Position numbers and translations under genes: made by a program. Below, piece by piece: positions 24,225-34,236 of a DNA stretch of 64,000 bases; the stretch's first letter is position 1; each line of letters opens with the position of its first letter. The stretch is from WRCA01 sp964587855 (GTDB lineage Bacteria; Pseudomonadota; Alphaproteobacteria; Rs-D84): NCBI GenBank assembly GCA_964587855.1, contig CAZPLT010000002.1, positions 1 to 64,000 of the forward strand, given 5' to 3'. A model generated the notes under the pieces. It saw only the letters and a program-made list of their open reading frames with translations, searched no databases and was not told the origin of the DNA.

Positions 24225-25289
24225 ATGAAGATTCTAGATAGGTATTTGCTGAGGCAAATAGCCTCATTTTTTATAATGCTATTACTGGTTTTAACCGGCT
24301 TGGCTTGGATGCTGCAAATTCTATCTATGCTGAGAATACTTATTCAATATAATGTTAGTATGGGCGGCTTTTTGGGTTTAACCCTGATGATGGTACCATT
24401 TATCGCAACGCTTATAATCCCATTTGCTTTGTTTATAGCTGTTATGTTTGTTTATAATCGTTTAATAGCGGATCGCGAGATAACTGTTATGGTTGGTTCT
24501 GGGTTATCCCCTGCTCGAATTGCCAGGCCAGCGTTAATCTTTGCAGGTTTATTGACTGTTGTGCATTTGATTTTAAGTATTTGGCTGGTGCCAACAACCC
24601 AGGAAAGATTTTATAAAAAACAATGGGAAATGAGATATGGGTTGGCTCATCTTGCTTTGCAAGAAGCCTCTTTTAATGAACTGGCGGATAATTTGGTTGT
24701 GTTTGTTAACAAGGTTAATAACATGGATATTTCAGGATTGATGTTATTTGATAATCGTAATTCAAAAAATCAGTTAGTTGCTTTGGCAGAAAAAGGAAAG
24801 CTGATATCAACATCACGTGGAATGTCTATTGTTATGGCGAATGGTTCGGTTCAGACTTTGGGCGATTCGTTTGTAATTGGTACTTTTGATTCTTTTGATA
24901 TGGATATGAATATATCAGACAAACAGGTAAAGTTCTCTTTTAAGACAAGACGTATTTCAACACCGCAATTAATCAGTGTTACGCGCAATAAAAATGATTT
25001 TAAACCGTCTGAATATAAATTATTAATATCGGAATTGGCAAATCGATTTTTAATGCCGTTTATTGACATAATATTTGTATTAATTGCTACACTGGTCATG
25101 TTAAAAACCTCACTTTTAAGAAGAAGAATAAGTTTATCTCCGTTTATTGCTACGGCAAGTATGGGCACAGCAATGGGGCTATTTATGACTTTTTCTGGTA
25201 TAGTTGGATCATTTTCAGGTCTGGCTGTTTTAGCAACTGTAGAGTTTACAGTTATAGGCGTTTTAATATTAATGTTGTTTAAAAAATGA
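24225..25289 (+). CDS. lptF: LPS export permease LptF/LptG family
   Basis: 354 residues with the YjgP/YjgQ layout: KILDRYLLRQI start, three N-terminal membrane helices, a periplasmic jellyroll (about 140-260) and three C-terminal helices. LptF and LptG form the membrane part of the LptB2FG transporter that extracts LPS. Only one such gene is present, directly before lptD; a partner lptG would have to be elsewhere. I call it lptF from the N-terminus, but lptG is possible. The start overlaps nothing and appears leaderless. lptD overlaps its end by ATGA. Confidence 0.88.
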   Translation: MKILDRYLLRQIASFFIMLLLVLTGLAWMLQILSMLRILIQYNVSMGGFLGLTLMMVPFIATLIIPFALFIAVMFVYNRLIADREITVMVGSGLSPARIARPALIFAGLLTVVHLILSIWLVPTTQERFYKKQWEMRYGLAHLALQEASFNELADNLVVFVNKVNNMDISGLMLFDNRNSKNQLVALAEKGKLISTSRGMSIVMANGSVQTLGDSFVIGTFDSFDMDMNISDKQVKFSFKTRRISTPQLISVTRNKNDFKPSEYKLLISELANRFLMPFIDIIFVLIATLVMLKTSLLRRRISLSPFIATASMGTAMGLFMTFSGIVGSFSGLAVLATVEFTVIGVLILMLFKK

Positions 25290-27310
25290 AAAAAATATAT
25301 GCGTTTTGTCTTTTAGCTTTATTTTTTTGTGCTGCCGCAAGTGCTGCTGGATTAGATGCAAACGCACCAAAAACTATAACTGCACCAAAAATAGAATATG
25401 ACGTAACAGAAAAAGCAATTAAAACAACCGGGGATACCAGTATAACGAACGAATCTGGTCAAAGTATAAATTTAGTTGATGCTTATTTAAGTGAAAAAAA
25501 TACCAATGTATCTGGTAAAGAAGTTACTTTATACCTATCAAAACAGACAAAAATAACCGCCAAAGATATACAAAAAGATGGGGATAAAACAACGGCATTA
25601 CATTTAAGCTATACAACGTGCGCTAATTGTGGCGATGTCAGGGATGCTTGGAGTATATCTGCATCTAAATTGGATCATGAAAATTTAAAGATGGAAATGA
25701 CTTTTTATAATCCAGTTTTGTGGTTTTATGACGTTCCAGTGTTTTGGTTTCCCCAGATGAGCTATCCTGATCCACGTGTAAAATATAAAACTGGTTTTCT
25801 ATTTCCATATTTAAATTCAACAAACAATATGGGAATGCAGGTTAATGTACCGTTCTATATGAATTTTTCTGATAATCATGATGCTACCATCACAGCGTCA
25901 TATTTAACCGACGAAAATATTTTATGGCAAGTAGAACATCGTTTGAATATGAAGCGTTCCAGTATAAAAACAACGGGTTCATATACTCATAATAAAGCGG
26001 GCATGGATAGATGGCATGTTTTTAATAAAGATTTGGTAGAACTGGGCGATAATGCACTTTTAAATATCTTTTTTGATAGGACGTCAGACAAGACTTATTT
26101 ACAGCAATATGATTTTTATAATGACCAGCCATATTTAGATTCGGGTGCACGTCTGGAATTATTTGCGTCCCGGGGCTATACAACAATTGATACACATTTC
26201 TTCCAAGAACTGCGTGTATTAAGTGGTAATTATAATAATCCATCTGGCGATATTTTACCCAACGTTCATGGTGTTTATCAAACTACACCAATATTTGAAA
26301 ATACATATTTATCATTTATGGGTGATGTTCTGGGTATCAGCAGCAGTGATTCGACCAGTCAAAGACTAATTGGCTCCACACAAATAATATCGCCGTGGAT
26401 TCTCCCATTTGGGCAAAAACTGACACTTTCTGCTTCTGTGCGGTACGATGCCTATAATTTTATAAACACCCCTATTTATGGCATTCCAGACGATTTTTCT
26501 GGGGTTAAATCCCGCTTTTTGCCATCTGGATATGTTGAATGGTCGTTGCCCTTTATGAAAAACGGCGAAGATTGGATTAATATAATCGAGCCCAAGGCCA
26601 GATTAACAGTACAGCGCAGATTAAATGCATCTGGATTTGTGAATACAGATTCAGCCGGTTCTTTGCTTTCTGATGCAATGTTGTTTTCTGATAATCGTTT
26701 GTCTGGGTATGATCTTTGGACTAATGGAAATTATGCGGATTATGGACTGGATTGGACGGCATTTTCAGTAAATGATTTACGTTCTGAAATTTTTGTTGGG
26801 CAAAGTTATGACTTTTTTACCCCGGGAAATTTGGATCCAAATTCTGGGTTTCATGATGGTGCGTCTGATTATGTTGCCAGAGCTGGTTTTTATTCTGGTG
26901 AATATTTTAGCTTTTTAAATAGATTCAGATTTGGAAATGATGATTTGGGATTGCGTCATTTAGAATCTATGGCTCGTGTGGGTGGGGATAATTACGCAGA
27001 AGGTGGGTATATCAGAGCAACACAGTTTACAGATGCGCTGGTTCTGGACAGAGTAATAAGCGAAGCAGTATTGGGCGGCGGCATTAAACTGACTGACAGA
27101 CTTTCATTAAAAACACGTGTTATTTACAATATATCTGATGACAGAATACAACGTTTAAGCACAGGCTTGTATTATGAACATCCGTGCTATACAATATCGT
27201 TTGATTATTCCAAAGATGGGGCCGAGCGTATTTACCAAGATGGTGAAAATTATTATGGTGGTACACGATTCAAGTTCCAATTTGCATTAAAACTTACCGA
27301 AGGAAAATAG
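25286..27310 (+). CDS. lptD: LPS-assembly protein LptD
   Basis: 674 residues. Signal peptide cleaved after AAASA near 20; an OstA-like periplasmic domain (about 25-110); then a large barrel with the conserved NPVLWFYDVPVFWFPQMSYPDPRVK segment near 145-170 and a barrel end of FKFQFALKL. LptD inserts LPS into the outer leaflet with LptE. Cysteines are few: the CANC pair near residue 112 and PCY near 630, so the disulfide pattern differs from the four-cysteine E. coli form. ATGA overlap with lptF. Confidence 0.92.
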   Translation: MKKIYAFCLLALFFCAAASAAGLDANAPKTITAPKIEYDVTEKAIKTTGDTSITNESGQSINLVDAYLSEKNTNVSGKEVTLYLSKQTKITAKDIQKDGDKTTALHLSYTTCANCGDVRDAWSISASKLDHENLKMEMTFYNPVLWFYDVPVFWFPQMSYPDPRVKYKTGFLFPYLNSTNNMGMQVNVPFYMNFSDNHDATITASYLTDENILWQVEHRLNMKRSSIKTTGSYTHNKAGMDRWHVFNKDLVELGDNALLNIFFDRTSDKTYLQQYDFYNDQPYLDSGARLELFASRGYTTIDTHFFQELRVLSGNYNNPSGDILPNVHGVYQTTPIFENTYLSFMGDVLGISSSDSTSQRLIGSTQIISPWILPFGQKLTLSASVRYDAYNFINTPIYGIPDDFSGVKSRFLPSGYVEWSLPFMKNGEDWINIIEPKARLTVQRRLNASGFVNTDSAGSLLSDAMLFSDNRLSGYDLWTNGNYADYGLDWTAFSVNDLRSEIFVGQSYDFFTPGNLDPNSGFHDGASDYVARAGFYSGEYFSFLNRFRFGNDDLGLRHLESMARVGGDNYAEGGYIRATQFTDALVLDRVISEAVLGGGIKLTDRLSLKTRVIYNISDDRIQRLSTGLYYEHPCYTISFDYSKDGAERIYQDGENYYGGTRFKFQFALKLTEGK

Positions 27311-27313
27311 TTA

Positions 27314-28135
27314 ATGAGAAAAATATTTATGCTTTTTGCTTTCTGTTTAATACCATGTGCGCTGAATGCTGCCAGTGTTATTGCAACAATAAATGGAACA
27401 CCAATAACTGATGCGGATATTGTGGCACGGGTAAAATTAATGACTGCCCAGGGACATAATTATACAGATAATCGCAAACGCGCCCTGAATAATATTATAG
27501 ATGACAGCGTAAAAATAAAATATGCTGAAAATTTTAAAATTACCCCGACAGATGATGAAGTAAATAAGCAATTAAAACAGATGAATATGACAAGTTTATC
27601 TGGGACAGAACGTGAAATGGCAAAATCTGCAATCAAGGCAGATATAGCGTGGCAAATTGTAATTGCGCGCACAATAATGCCAACCATAGCCGTTAATAAA
27701 GAGGAAATAGCAAGCGAAACAGCAGAACTTGAACGTGCCAAAGGTTTGCCTTTAGAAATAACCTTTATTCGTTTATTAAATATACCAGAATCTGTTGCAA
27801 AAAGTTTGACTGTACCCAAAGATTGTGATGATGCAATGCATATAGCCGAGAACTTGGGTGGTGCACCACAGAAGTTAACTGCCCCACAATACGAGTTATC
27901 TGATGATATTCGTGAACGTATGGCTGGTCTAGATTTATTAAAATGGTCATCGCGCCAAGATGATTCGGTTATTTTAATTTGTAATAAAAAAAGAATGAAA
28001 GATTATGCTCAATTGGATAACATTTTGGAACGTAATGCAGTATGGAAAAAAGCAATGTTCCAAGGAGATCAGCAATTAAAACAATTACGTAGAAAAGCAG
28101 TTGTTGTAATTATGGATGATAAATACAAAATCTAA
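27314..28135 (+). CDS. surA: SurA-like periplasmic chaperone
   Basis: 273 residues. Signal peptide to ALNAAS near 21; a SurA N-terminal-type domain (VIATINGTPITDADIVARVKLM, with a helical NIIDDSVKIKYAENFKI). The middle and end contain only a degenerate parvulin-like region, and the protein is much shorter than E. coli SurA (428), so peptidyl-prolyl isomerase activity is doubtful. It follows lptD by 3 bp, the common alphaproteobacterial order, and overlaps rlmN by one base. It likely escorts outer-membrane proteins, LptD included. Confidence 0.8.
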   Translation: MRKIFMLFAFCLIPCALNAASVIATINGTPITDADIVARVKLMTAQGHNYTDNRKRALNNIIDDSVKIKYAENFKITPTDDEVNKQLKQMNMTSLSGTEREMAKSAIKADIAWQIVIARTIMPTIAVNKEEIASETAELERAKGLPLEITFIRLLNIPESVAKSLTVPKDCDDAMHIAENLGGAPQKLTAPQYELSDDIRERMAGLDLLKWSSRQDDSVILICNKKRMKDYAQLDNILERNAVWKKAMFQGDQQLKQLRRKAVVVIMDDKYKI

Positions 28136-29196
28136 TGAAACAGGTCCTTTTTAATCTTACAAAACCAGAACTAGAAAAATTCGTAACGGATTTAGGGCAA
28201 TCAAAATTTCGCGCGAAACAAATAACTGAATGGTTAAATCGCGGTGCGCCAGATTTTTCCGTGATGAAAAATTTGCCAGAATCGCTGCGGATGCAGCTGG
28301 ACAAGGGCTCAGCCACCCTGCCCTGTGAAATTGTTCAAAAATTAGAATCATCAGACGGGCAAACAACTAAATTTTTGTTAAAATTAAATGATAATGAATT
28401 GATAGAATCGGTTTTAATGCGAACCAGCTATGGAAACAGTGTTTGTGTTTCCAGTCAGGTTGGTTGTGCCATGGGTTGCAAATTTTGTGCCAGCACGTTA
28501 CTGGGACTGAAAAGAAATTTGACCGTAAATGAAATGATGGCCCAGGTTTTGGTTGCTCAATGGGCACTTCGTGGGGACACTGGAAATTCGCGTGCAAATG
28601 GCGATCCAAATAATAATGATGTGTCTCATTTAGTTGTTATGGGCACGGGCGAACCATTACAAAATTTAGAAAACCTAAAGGGCTTTTTGGAACGTGTAAA
28701 TTCTGAATTAAATATAGGTTGGCGTCGTATAACCGTTTCAACCTGTGGCATAGTTCCTGGTATAAACGAGCTTACTAAATGGGGCAAGCCTATAAATCTG
28801 GCTATTTCATTACACGCCGCTGTCAGCAGCATGCGCAGCGAATTGATGCCTAGTAATAAAATGTATGATTTAACCGAAGTTTTAGATGCGTCTTTTGGGT
28901 TTTCAGAAAAAACAGGTCGTCAATTGATGATAGAATATATTTTATTGGGCGGAAAAAATGATTCTGAACAAGATGCAAAAGATTTAATTGCTCTATTACA
29001 CGGTAAAAATTGTATGGTGAATATAATTCCATGGAACGCGGTATCTGAACGTGACTTTATTGCCCCCAGTGGAAATACAGTTCATAAATTCCAAGACGTA
29101 TTATTAAAAAATGGCATCCATGCACGAATTCGCCGGGAACGTGGCGCTGATATTGGCAGTGCTTGCGGACAATTACGTATAAATAATAACGTATAA
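28135..29196 (+). CDS. rlmN: dual-specificity RNA methyltransferase RlmN
   Basis: 353 residues. Radical SAM motif CAMGCKFC (cluster cysteines) near 116-123; GTGEPLQN near 170; the methyl-accepting cysteine is probably in the C-terminal GSACGQLR. It methylates A2503 of 23S rRNA and A37 of some tRNAs at C2. It starts at the surA stop (TAATG). Confidence 0.95.
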   Translation: MKQVLFNLTKPELEKFVTDLGQSKFRAKQITEWLNRGAPDFSVMKNLPESLRMQLDKGSATLPCEIVQKLESSDGQTTKFLLKLNDNELIESVLMRTSYGNSVCVSSQVGCAMGCKFCASTLLGLKRNLTVNEMMAQVLVAQWALRGDTGNSRANGDPNNNDVSHLVVMGTGEPLQNLENLKGFLERVNSELNIGWRRITVSTCGIVPGINELTKWGKPINLAISLHAAVSSMRSELMPSNKMYDLTEVLDASFGFSEKTGRQLMIEYILLGGKNDSEQDAKDLIALLHGKNCMVNIIPWNAVSERDFIAPSGNTVHKFQDVLLKNGIHARIRRERGADIGSACGQLRINNNV

Positions 29197-29240
29197 TCAA
29201 TAAGTTATAAGTTATTTCGCACGAAATGATTTTAGCCTTG

Positions 29241-29267
29241 CCCGAATCGTTGGATTCGGGTATTTTT
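29241..29267 (+). terminator. terminator after rlmN
   Basis: CCCGAATC-GTTG-GATTCGGG followed by TATTTTT, 45 bp past the rlmN stop and 22 bp before parA. Confidence 0.88.
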
Positions 29268-29288
29268 GCGTGGTAAAGGAAACAGGAA

Positions 29289-30074
29289 ATGGCAAAAATT
29301 ATCGCATTTGCAAATCAAAAAGGCGGTGTTGGTAAAACAACGACCGCTATAAATATTGGGGCATCGCTTGCTGCAATAAAACGCCGGGTTTTGTTGGTAG
29401 ATCTGGACGCTCAGGGAAACGCTGGGACGGGGCTTGGGTTTGTTCGTGCTTCGCATCCACAAAGTGTTCATGGTGTAATTATGGGAACAGATACAGCAGC
29501 AAATAATATACTTTCTACTGCTATCCCAAATATGCATATTTTGCCCAGCAGTCAGCAATTGTCCGGCGCAGAAGTAGAATTGTTGGATATGGATAATCGT
29601 GAATATCGCTTGCGTGATGCTTTGGCACCAATTGTAGAGCATTATGACTATATTTTGCTGGATTGTCCCCCTGCTCTGGGATTTTTGACATTAAATGCGT
29701 TGACTACAGCTGATTCTTTAATTATTCCATTACAGTGTGAATTCTTTGCGTTAGAAGGTGTGCAAAGTTTGATGAATACTGTGAATGAAATTCAGAAAAA
29801 ATGGAATTCAAATCTGGATATTTTGGGTATTGTTTTAACAATGTATGACCGTCGTTATGGCTTGACCAAAGCTGTAGAAGAAGACGTTCGTGGAACATTC
29901 GGTGACAAGGTATTTAAAACTGTAGTTCCCAGAAATGTCAGAATTTCAGAGGCTCCCAGCCATGGGAAACCTGCCCTGTTCTATGATTTTAATTCATCTG
30001 GTGCCCAGGCTTATTTACGTCTGGCGACCGAGGTTGTAAATGCCTGTGGCGACAAAGGAGAAATAAATGTCTAA
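29289..30074 (+). CDS. parA: chromosome partitioning ATPase ParA
   Basis: 261 residues. The deviant Walker A KGGVGKTTT is near residues 11-19, preceded by IIAFANQ; Walker B region YILLDCPPALGFLTLNA is near 118-134. Soj/ParA-type, with no N-terminal HTH, so it is a chromosomal ParA that moves ParB-parS complexes. The ribosome binding site is AGGAA just before the ATG. It overlaps parB by 8 bp. No parS-like GTTTCACGTGAAAC site was noticed nearby. Confidence 0.95.
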   Translation: MAKIIAFANQKGGVGKTTTAINIGASLAAIKRRVLLVDLDAQGNAGTGLGFVRASHPQSVHGVIMGTDTAANNILSTAIPNMHILPSSQQLSGAEVELLDMDNREYRLRDALAPIVEHYDYILLDCPPALGFLTLNALTTADSLIIPLQCEFFALEGVQSLMNTVNEIQKKWNSNLDILGIVLTMYDRRYGLTKAVEEDVRGTFGDKVFKTVVPRNVRISEAPSHGKPALFYDFNSSGAQAYLRLATEVVNACGDKGEINV

Positions 30075-30939
30075 ATTTGGATTGGGCCGCGGACTAGCGG
30101 ATTTGCAAAAAGAAATGGGTACAATGCCTGAAATCTCAGTATTGTCTGGTGCCGAACGTGTTGCTGTTCGACATATTCCAATTGTAGCAATTGAATCAAA
30201 CCCAGATCAGCCCAGGAAATATTTTGCCCCCCAGGAATTAGAAGAATTGGCGAATTCCATACGCGAAAAGGGTGTTTTGCAACCAATTTTGGTACGAAGT
30301 GTTACCGGAAAATCGAATCAGTATGAAATTATTGCTGGGGAACGTCGGTGGCGTGCCAGTAAAATAGCTGGGCTGGCTGAAATACCAGCATTGGTAAAAA
30401 ATCTGGATGAAAACAGCGCAGCAGAAATTGCATTAATCGAAAACGTTCAACGTTCTGATTTGAACGCTATCGAAGAAGCAGCTGCATATGATAATTTAAT
30501 GAAAAAAGCCGGCTATTCTCACGAGGATGTATCCAGATTAATCGGCAAGTCAGTCAGTTATTTGCGAAATATTTTGCGTTTATCGGCATTACCAGAATCA
30601 ATCAAACAAATGGTAATTGATGGGCAATTGTCCGCTACACATGCAAGAACGTTGGCCGTCGCAGAAAATCCTGAAGCATTAGCAAAGAAAATACTTGCTG
30701 GAAATTTATCTGTTAAAGATACAGAGGATCTAGTAAAAAAAGCACAGAGAAGTAAAAAGAGCCGGTCTTTTTCTGGGAATCCTCAAAATACGCCTGAAAT
30801 TCAAGAGTTTGAAAAGCAAATCAAGAAAAACACAGGTATCGTTGCAAAAATAAAATTAAAAAGAAACGGGGCGGGTCAATTAATTTTGAGTTTTACAAAC
30901 CATAATGAACTTGAAAAAATCATAGGAAAATTACAATGA
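30067..30939 (+). CDS. parB: chromosome partitioning protein ParB
   Basis: 290 residues. The N-terminus KFGLGRGLADL is typical; the CTPase/ParB box includes IIAGERRWRASKIAGL near 91-106; the HTH region is YSHEDVSRLIGKSVSYLRNILRL; a C-terminal dimerisation domain follows a charged linker. ParB loads as a CTP-dependent clamp at parS. It overlaps gpsA as ATGA (30936-30939). Confidence 0.95.
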   Translation: MSKFGLGRGLADLQKEMGTMPEISVLSGAERVAVRHIPIVAIESNPDQPRKYFAPQELEELANSIREKGVLQPILVRSVTGKSNQYEIIAGERRWRASKIAGLAEIPALVKNLDENSAAEIALIENVQRSDLNAIEEAAAYDNLMKKAGYSHEDVSRLIGKSVSYLRNILRLSALPESIKQMVIDGQLSATHARTLAVAENPEALAKKILAGNLSVKDTEDLVKKAQRSKKSRSFSGNPQNTPEIQEFEKQIKKNTGIVAKIKLKRNGAGQLILSFTNHNELEKIIGKLQ

Positions 30940-31838
30940 AAATTGGGATAATTGGTGCGGGCGCGTGGGGAACCGCTTTGGCAAACATCGCTGCCCATTC
31001 TGGGAACCAGGTTGTTATATGGGCATACGATGATAAAGACGAAATTAATCAAAAACACCGGAATTCCAGGTTACCTGGGGTTGTTATTTCTCATGAAATA
31101 ACAGCAACAGATAAAATTTCCGATATTTCTGATACTGATGGGTGGTTAATAGTAACTCCAACAGAATTTTTTAAGGATATGGTTAAAAAAAGCCGGCCTT
31201 TTTGGAATAATCAACCGATAATTATTTGCTCTAAAGGGATAGAACCAAAATCGGATCAATTATTATCAGATGTCGTGAGTGAAATTATACCAGGGTCGGA
31301 TAAATATATAGGTGTATTATCTGGACCACAATTCGCAGGAGAAGCTGCCAGAGGAAAACCAACCGGCAGCACCATCGCAGGAACCGCGAAAGTTAGGGCT
31401 TTTGCACATAAAGCATTAAATAGTATTTATTTAGAAGACACATCTGATGTTAATGGTGTTCAAATATGTGGCGCTGGGAAAAATGCTATAGCTATACTGT
31501 TGGGATATTTGGACGGCATAGGCGCTGGGGAAAACGAAAGAGCTTTGATCCTGACCTTGGCTTGGCGTGAAATTATTCAATTTGGCCGGCTTTTCGGGGC
31601 AAAGATTGATACGTTTAATATGCTTTGTGGGGTAGGGGATTTGTTCCTTACTGCGTCTAGTAAAACCAGTAGAAATTATTCGGCAGGTATCTCAATCGCA
31701 AAAAAAGAAAAATTGTCTGGTACGATTGAGGGGCTGGCAGCATTAAAATGGATCATAAAAATATCCAGATCAAATAAATTGAATTTACAAAATTTAGAAA
31801 ATTTTTATAAATTAAATTCATCTTTTTTAAAGGAATAA
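30936..31838 (+). CDS. gpsA: glycerol-3-phosphate dehydrogenase (NAD(P)+)
   Basis: 300 residues, slightly shorter than usual (about 330). The nucleotide-binding loop GAGAWGTALA is at 7-16; the GPQFAGE motif (SGPQFAGEAARGKP) is near 130; the catalytic lysine is probably in CGAGKNAIAI near 178. It makes sn-glycerol-3-phosphate for phospholipids. It is the third gene of the parAB operon by ATGA overlap. Confidence 0.93.
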   Translation: MKIGIIGAGAWGTALANIAAHSGNQVVIWAYDDKDEINQKHRNSRLPGVVISHEITATDKISDISDTDGWLIVTPTEFFKDMVKKSRPFWNNQPIIICSKGIEPKSDQLLSDVVSEIIPGSDKYIGVLSGPQFAGEAARGKPTGSTIAGTAKVRAFAHKALNSIYLEDTSDVNGVQICGAGKNAIAILLGYLDGIGAGENERALILTLAWREIIQFGRLFGAKIDTFNMLCGVGDLFLTASSKTSRNYSAGISIAKKEKLSGTIEGLAALKWIIKISRSNKLNLQNLENFYKLNSSFLKE

Positions 31839-31989
31839 TATTTCATAGTTTTTAATTATTTTTATATTAAATAATGAAAATAATTAGTATGAAATTTTGT
31901 TGGTTTAAGACATAAAAAAAGTAATTTATTTGTAACTTTTTTAAAGTAAAAAGCACTTTTTATGTGTAAATTATGTTTTTATTCTGAAT
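31839..31989. other. AT-rich 151-bp spacer between convergent gpsA and rsmG
   Basis: Almost only A and T. It contains one weak hairpin pair, AAAAAAGT (31915-31922) / ACTTTTTT (31935-31942), which could terminate both convergent genes. I looked for DnaA-box-like TTATCCACA words because parAB and rsmG often lie near an origin and found none. Confidence 0.45.
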
Positions 31990-32577
31990 TTATTTACGTC
32001 GTAGCTTGATATGGTCAATTTTTACGATAAAACCATCCCCAGTTTTTGATGGGTAAAGCGTATAATTAAAATTATATTTTTCCTGCGCAGTAATAATTTC
32101 TTGTTGGATTCCTGAGCCTTTTAATAAATAGGCCGAAGATGCAGACGCGGCAATGTAATCCAGTATATTTATCAGCGGCGCAAACGCCCTGGCGGTAAAA
32201 ATAATTGCCTTTCTGTCGCTATTTGGCATCTGTTTCAGGTAGTTTTCAACCCTGTTATTTACAATTTTCAAGTTTTGTAAGTCTAATTTTGATTTCACTT
32301 CTTCTAGAAAACTTGCTTTTTTATGAATCGATTCGATTGCGATAACTTTCCATCCCAAAATTGCCAAAACAACAGCAGGGAATCCAGCCCCGCTACCCAT
32401 GTCTAGAACAGTCATATTTTTTGGTAAATAATCTGCCAATTGAGCGGAATCATCTATGTGCCGTCTTTGCACATCGTTTAATGTGCTGGGGGCGACCAAG
32501 TTCATTTTTGTTTGCCATGTTCGCAGAATCTGCGAATACAGGTCAAATTTATCTTGTATTTGGGTTGGGTATTTCAT
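31990..32577 (-). CDS. rsmG: 16S rRNA (guanine527-N7)-methyltransferase RsmG
   Basis: 195 residues. KMNLVAPSTLNDVQRRHIDDSAQL is the family entry motif; the SAM site is VLDMGSGAGFPAVVLAI near 77-93. It methylates G527 in the 530 loop of 16S rRNA. It usually sits upstream of parA on the same strand with mnmG/mnmE; here it converges with gpsA, so the cluster is rearranged. The start has no ribosome binding site, and the -10 element ends 6 nt before it. Confidence 0.93.
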   Translation of the reverse strand: MKYPTQIQDKFDLYSQILRTWQTKMNLVAPSTLNDVQRRHIDDSAQLADYLPKNMTVLDMGSGAGFPAVVLAILGWKVIAIESIHKKASFLEEVKSKLDLQNLKIVNNRVENYLKQMPNSDRKAIIFTARAFAPLINILDYIAASASSAYLLKGSGIQQEIITAQEKYNFNYTLYPSKTGDGFIVKIDHIKLRRK

Positions 32578-32582
32578 AAACT
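32554..32582 (+). promoter_or_regulatory. possible promoter of the TPR gene, inside the rsmG start
   Basis: TTGTAT (32554-32559), 17 nt, TAAACT (32577-32582), 9 nt before the ATG at 32592. It overlaps the opposing rsmG promoter region. No Shine-Dalgarno sequence. Confidence 0.4.
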
Positions 32583-32583
32583 G

Positions 32584-32611
32584 ATTATACTATGAAAAAA
32601 GTAAGAAACAA
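32584..32611 (-). promoter_or_regulatory. rsmG promoter, start point at the ATG
   Basis: On the minus strand TTGTTT (32611-32606), 16 nt, TATAAT (32589-32584), then 6 nt to the ATG at 32577. It lies inside the first codons of the divergent TPR gene. Confidence 0.65.
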
Positions 32612-34235
32612 AAAAAATTCGTTTATTATTGGGGGCTCTCTGTTATTAGGGGGGCTGACAGTTCTGGGAATGGTTATATGGTGGCAACTGTATAACAGCC
32701 ATAATTCTAAATCTTATGTATACCCAGAAAGCAAATTTGGAAATTATCTGGCGATAAAGCATGCCATTTGGATTGATGATTATGATTCTGTAATCAAATT
32801 TTCAGAGATTTTAAAAGATTCCGATATTAAACCAGTCAAGGTTGATGTGGCTATAGGGCAATTTTTGGCTGGGAACTTTGATTATTCTGGTAAAGCATTG
32901 GAAAAAGAAAGCACTTTACCTGCCCGAATCACCAGTATAGCATATTTGATAAAAAAAGATGATTGGAAGGGCGTTTACAGTATTGTTGCCAAAGATAATT
33001 CTCAAATTTTGGCTCCAGTGCGAATCTGGGCAGCGGTTGCAGTTGGGAAAGAATCCGAGGCACTTAAATTTATAAAGAAAACAAATGCATCCGAAAGTTG
33101 GAAAATATTTGCGCGTGGTATGGTTTATGCTGAAATTAAAAAGCCAGCCAAAGCCAAAGAATATTTTGATAAAGTTCCACTAGATTTCTTTAATTTGAAC
33201 GATTATTTGTATGTGAAATCTTTTTATGAAAAAAATGGGTTTAGTAAAGCAGCCGAGGAATTATACCAAGATTTTTCTGAAACCCCAGGCGGAGCGTTTG
33301 CAAGTTCATATAAAGCAGATTATTCCGAGTTTACAGGTCTAAAGAAAGCGCTTTGTTTTGGATTGGTTCAAAATGTTTCTCATACTCCATCAATGTCTTA
33401 TTCTGGAGCGGCACTTATGTTGATGCGCTTGGCGCAATCGATGGGTGGTGACAGTGATGCAATAAATTATTATTTGGGTATGTATTTTTATATTGCCGGA
33501 TCTGATGAATATACCGAGTATTTTTCAAAAATAGATTCAACCAGTCCTTATCGTCTATTTGTAATGATGAAAGAAGCTGAAAAAGCCGGAAAATTTGATA
33601 AATCACGTTCTATTTTAAATAAAGTGCTTGAGAAAAATCCTTACTTTATTCCAGCATTGCAAAAATTAGTAGCGATGAATTTACAAAAAGGCCGGTATAA
33701 TGATGCATTAGATGCCGTAAATAAAGTATTAAAAATGCCGGGATTGTCCCAGGAAGGCTTTGAAAAAGTAAAATCATATTTATTGCTTGTTCGTGCGCGA
33801 ATTTATATGGCCGATTCAAAATTTGATAATGCCCAAGATGATGTTTTAAAAGCTGGCGATTTAACAAAAAGCAATCCCGAAGTTTTATTAAATATGGCAA
33901 AAATATGGGCAGCCAAGAAAGAACATTTGGATAACGCGTATTTATATGTAACGGCCGTTATAAAAGATTCTCCGTCAAATATAGATGCTTTGGATACATT
34001 GGCAATGGTTGTTTGGGCCAAAGAAGGAGCGTCCGCCGCATCAGAGGTTTTAGAGCGAGTAGGGCGAGTAGCCGATGAAAATTCTGCATTGTTTCAACAT
34101 TTGGGGGATGCCAGAACAGAATTAGGGGATAAAAAAGGCGCAATAGAAGCATATCAGCATGCGTTGATTTTATCTGGCGATGGATTGTCCTGTAATGAAA
34201 GATGTTTAGAAAAGAAGATTAAACGACTAAAATAA
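32592..34235 (+). CDS. membrane-anchored TPR-repeat protein
   Basis: 547 residues. Short basic cytoplasmic N-terminus, one membrane helix (about 13-32), then a long alpha-solenoid outside the membrane. Clear TPR-like units near the C-terminus include PEVLLNMAKIWAAKKEHLDNAY and ALFQHLGDARTELGDKKGAIEAYQHAL. It is probably a periplasmic scaffold; the partner is unknown. It diverges from rsmG with only 14 bp between start codons and is followed by tRNA-Val(GAC). Confidence 0.75.
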   Translation: MKKVRNKKNSFIIGGSLLLGGLTVLGMVIWWQLYNSHNSKSYVYPESKFGNYLAIKHAIWIDDYDSVIKFSEILKDSDIKPVKVDVAIGQFLAGNFDYSGKALEKESTLPARITSIAYLIKKDDWKGVYSIVAKDNSQILAPVRIWAAVAVGKESEALKFIKKTNASESWKIFARGMVYAEIKKPAKAKEYFDKVPLDFFNLNDYLYVKSFYEKNGFSKAAEELYQDFSETPGGAFASSYKADYSEFTGLKKALCFGLVQNVSHTPSMSYSGAALMLMRLAQSMGGDSDAINYYLGMYFYIAGSDEYTEYFSKIDSTSPYRLFVMMKEAEKAGKFDKSRSILNKVLEKNPYFIPALQKLVAMNLQKGRYNDALDAVNKVLKMPGLSQEGFEKVKSYLLLVRARIYMADSKFDNAQDDVLKAGDLTKSNPEVLLNMAKIWAAKKEHLDNAYLYVTAVIKDSPSNIDALDTLAMVVWAKEGASAASEVLERVGRVADENSALFQHLGDARTELGDKKGAIEAYQHALILSGDGLSCNERCLEKKIKRLK

Positions 34236-34236
34236 T

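Noticed and set aside
29200..31000. parS site near parAB
   Set aside because: No sequence close to the 16-bp parS consensus was noticed by eye; an exact search is needed to be sure.
31839..31989. Possible replication origin beside parAB and rsmG
   Set aside because: The spacer is AT-rich, but no DnaA-box-like words were found and it lies between convergent genes, which suits terminators.
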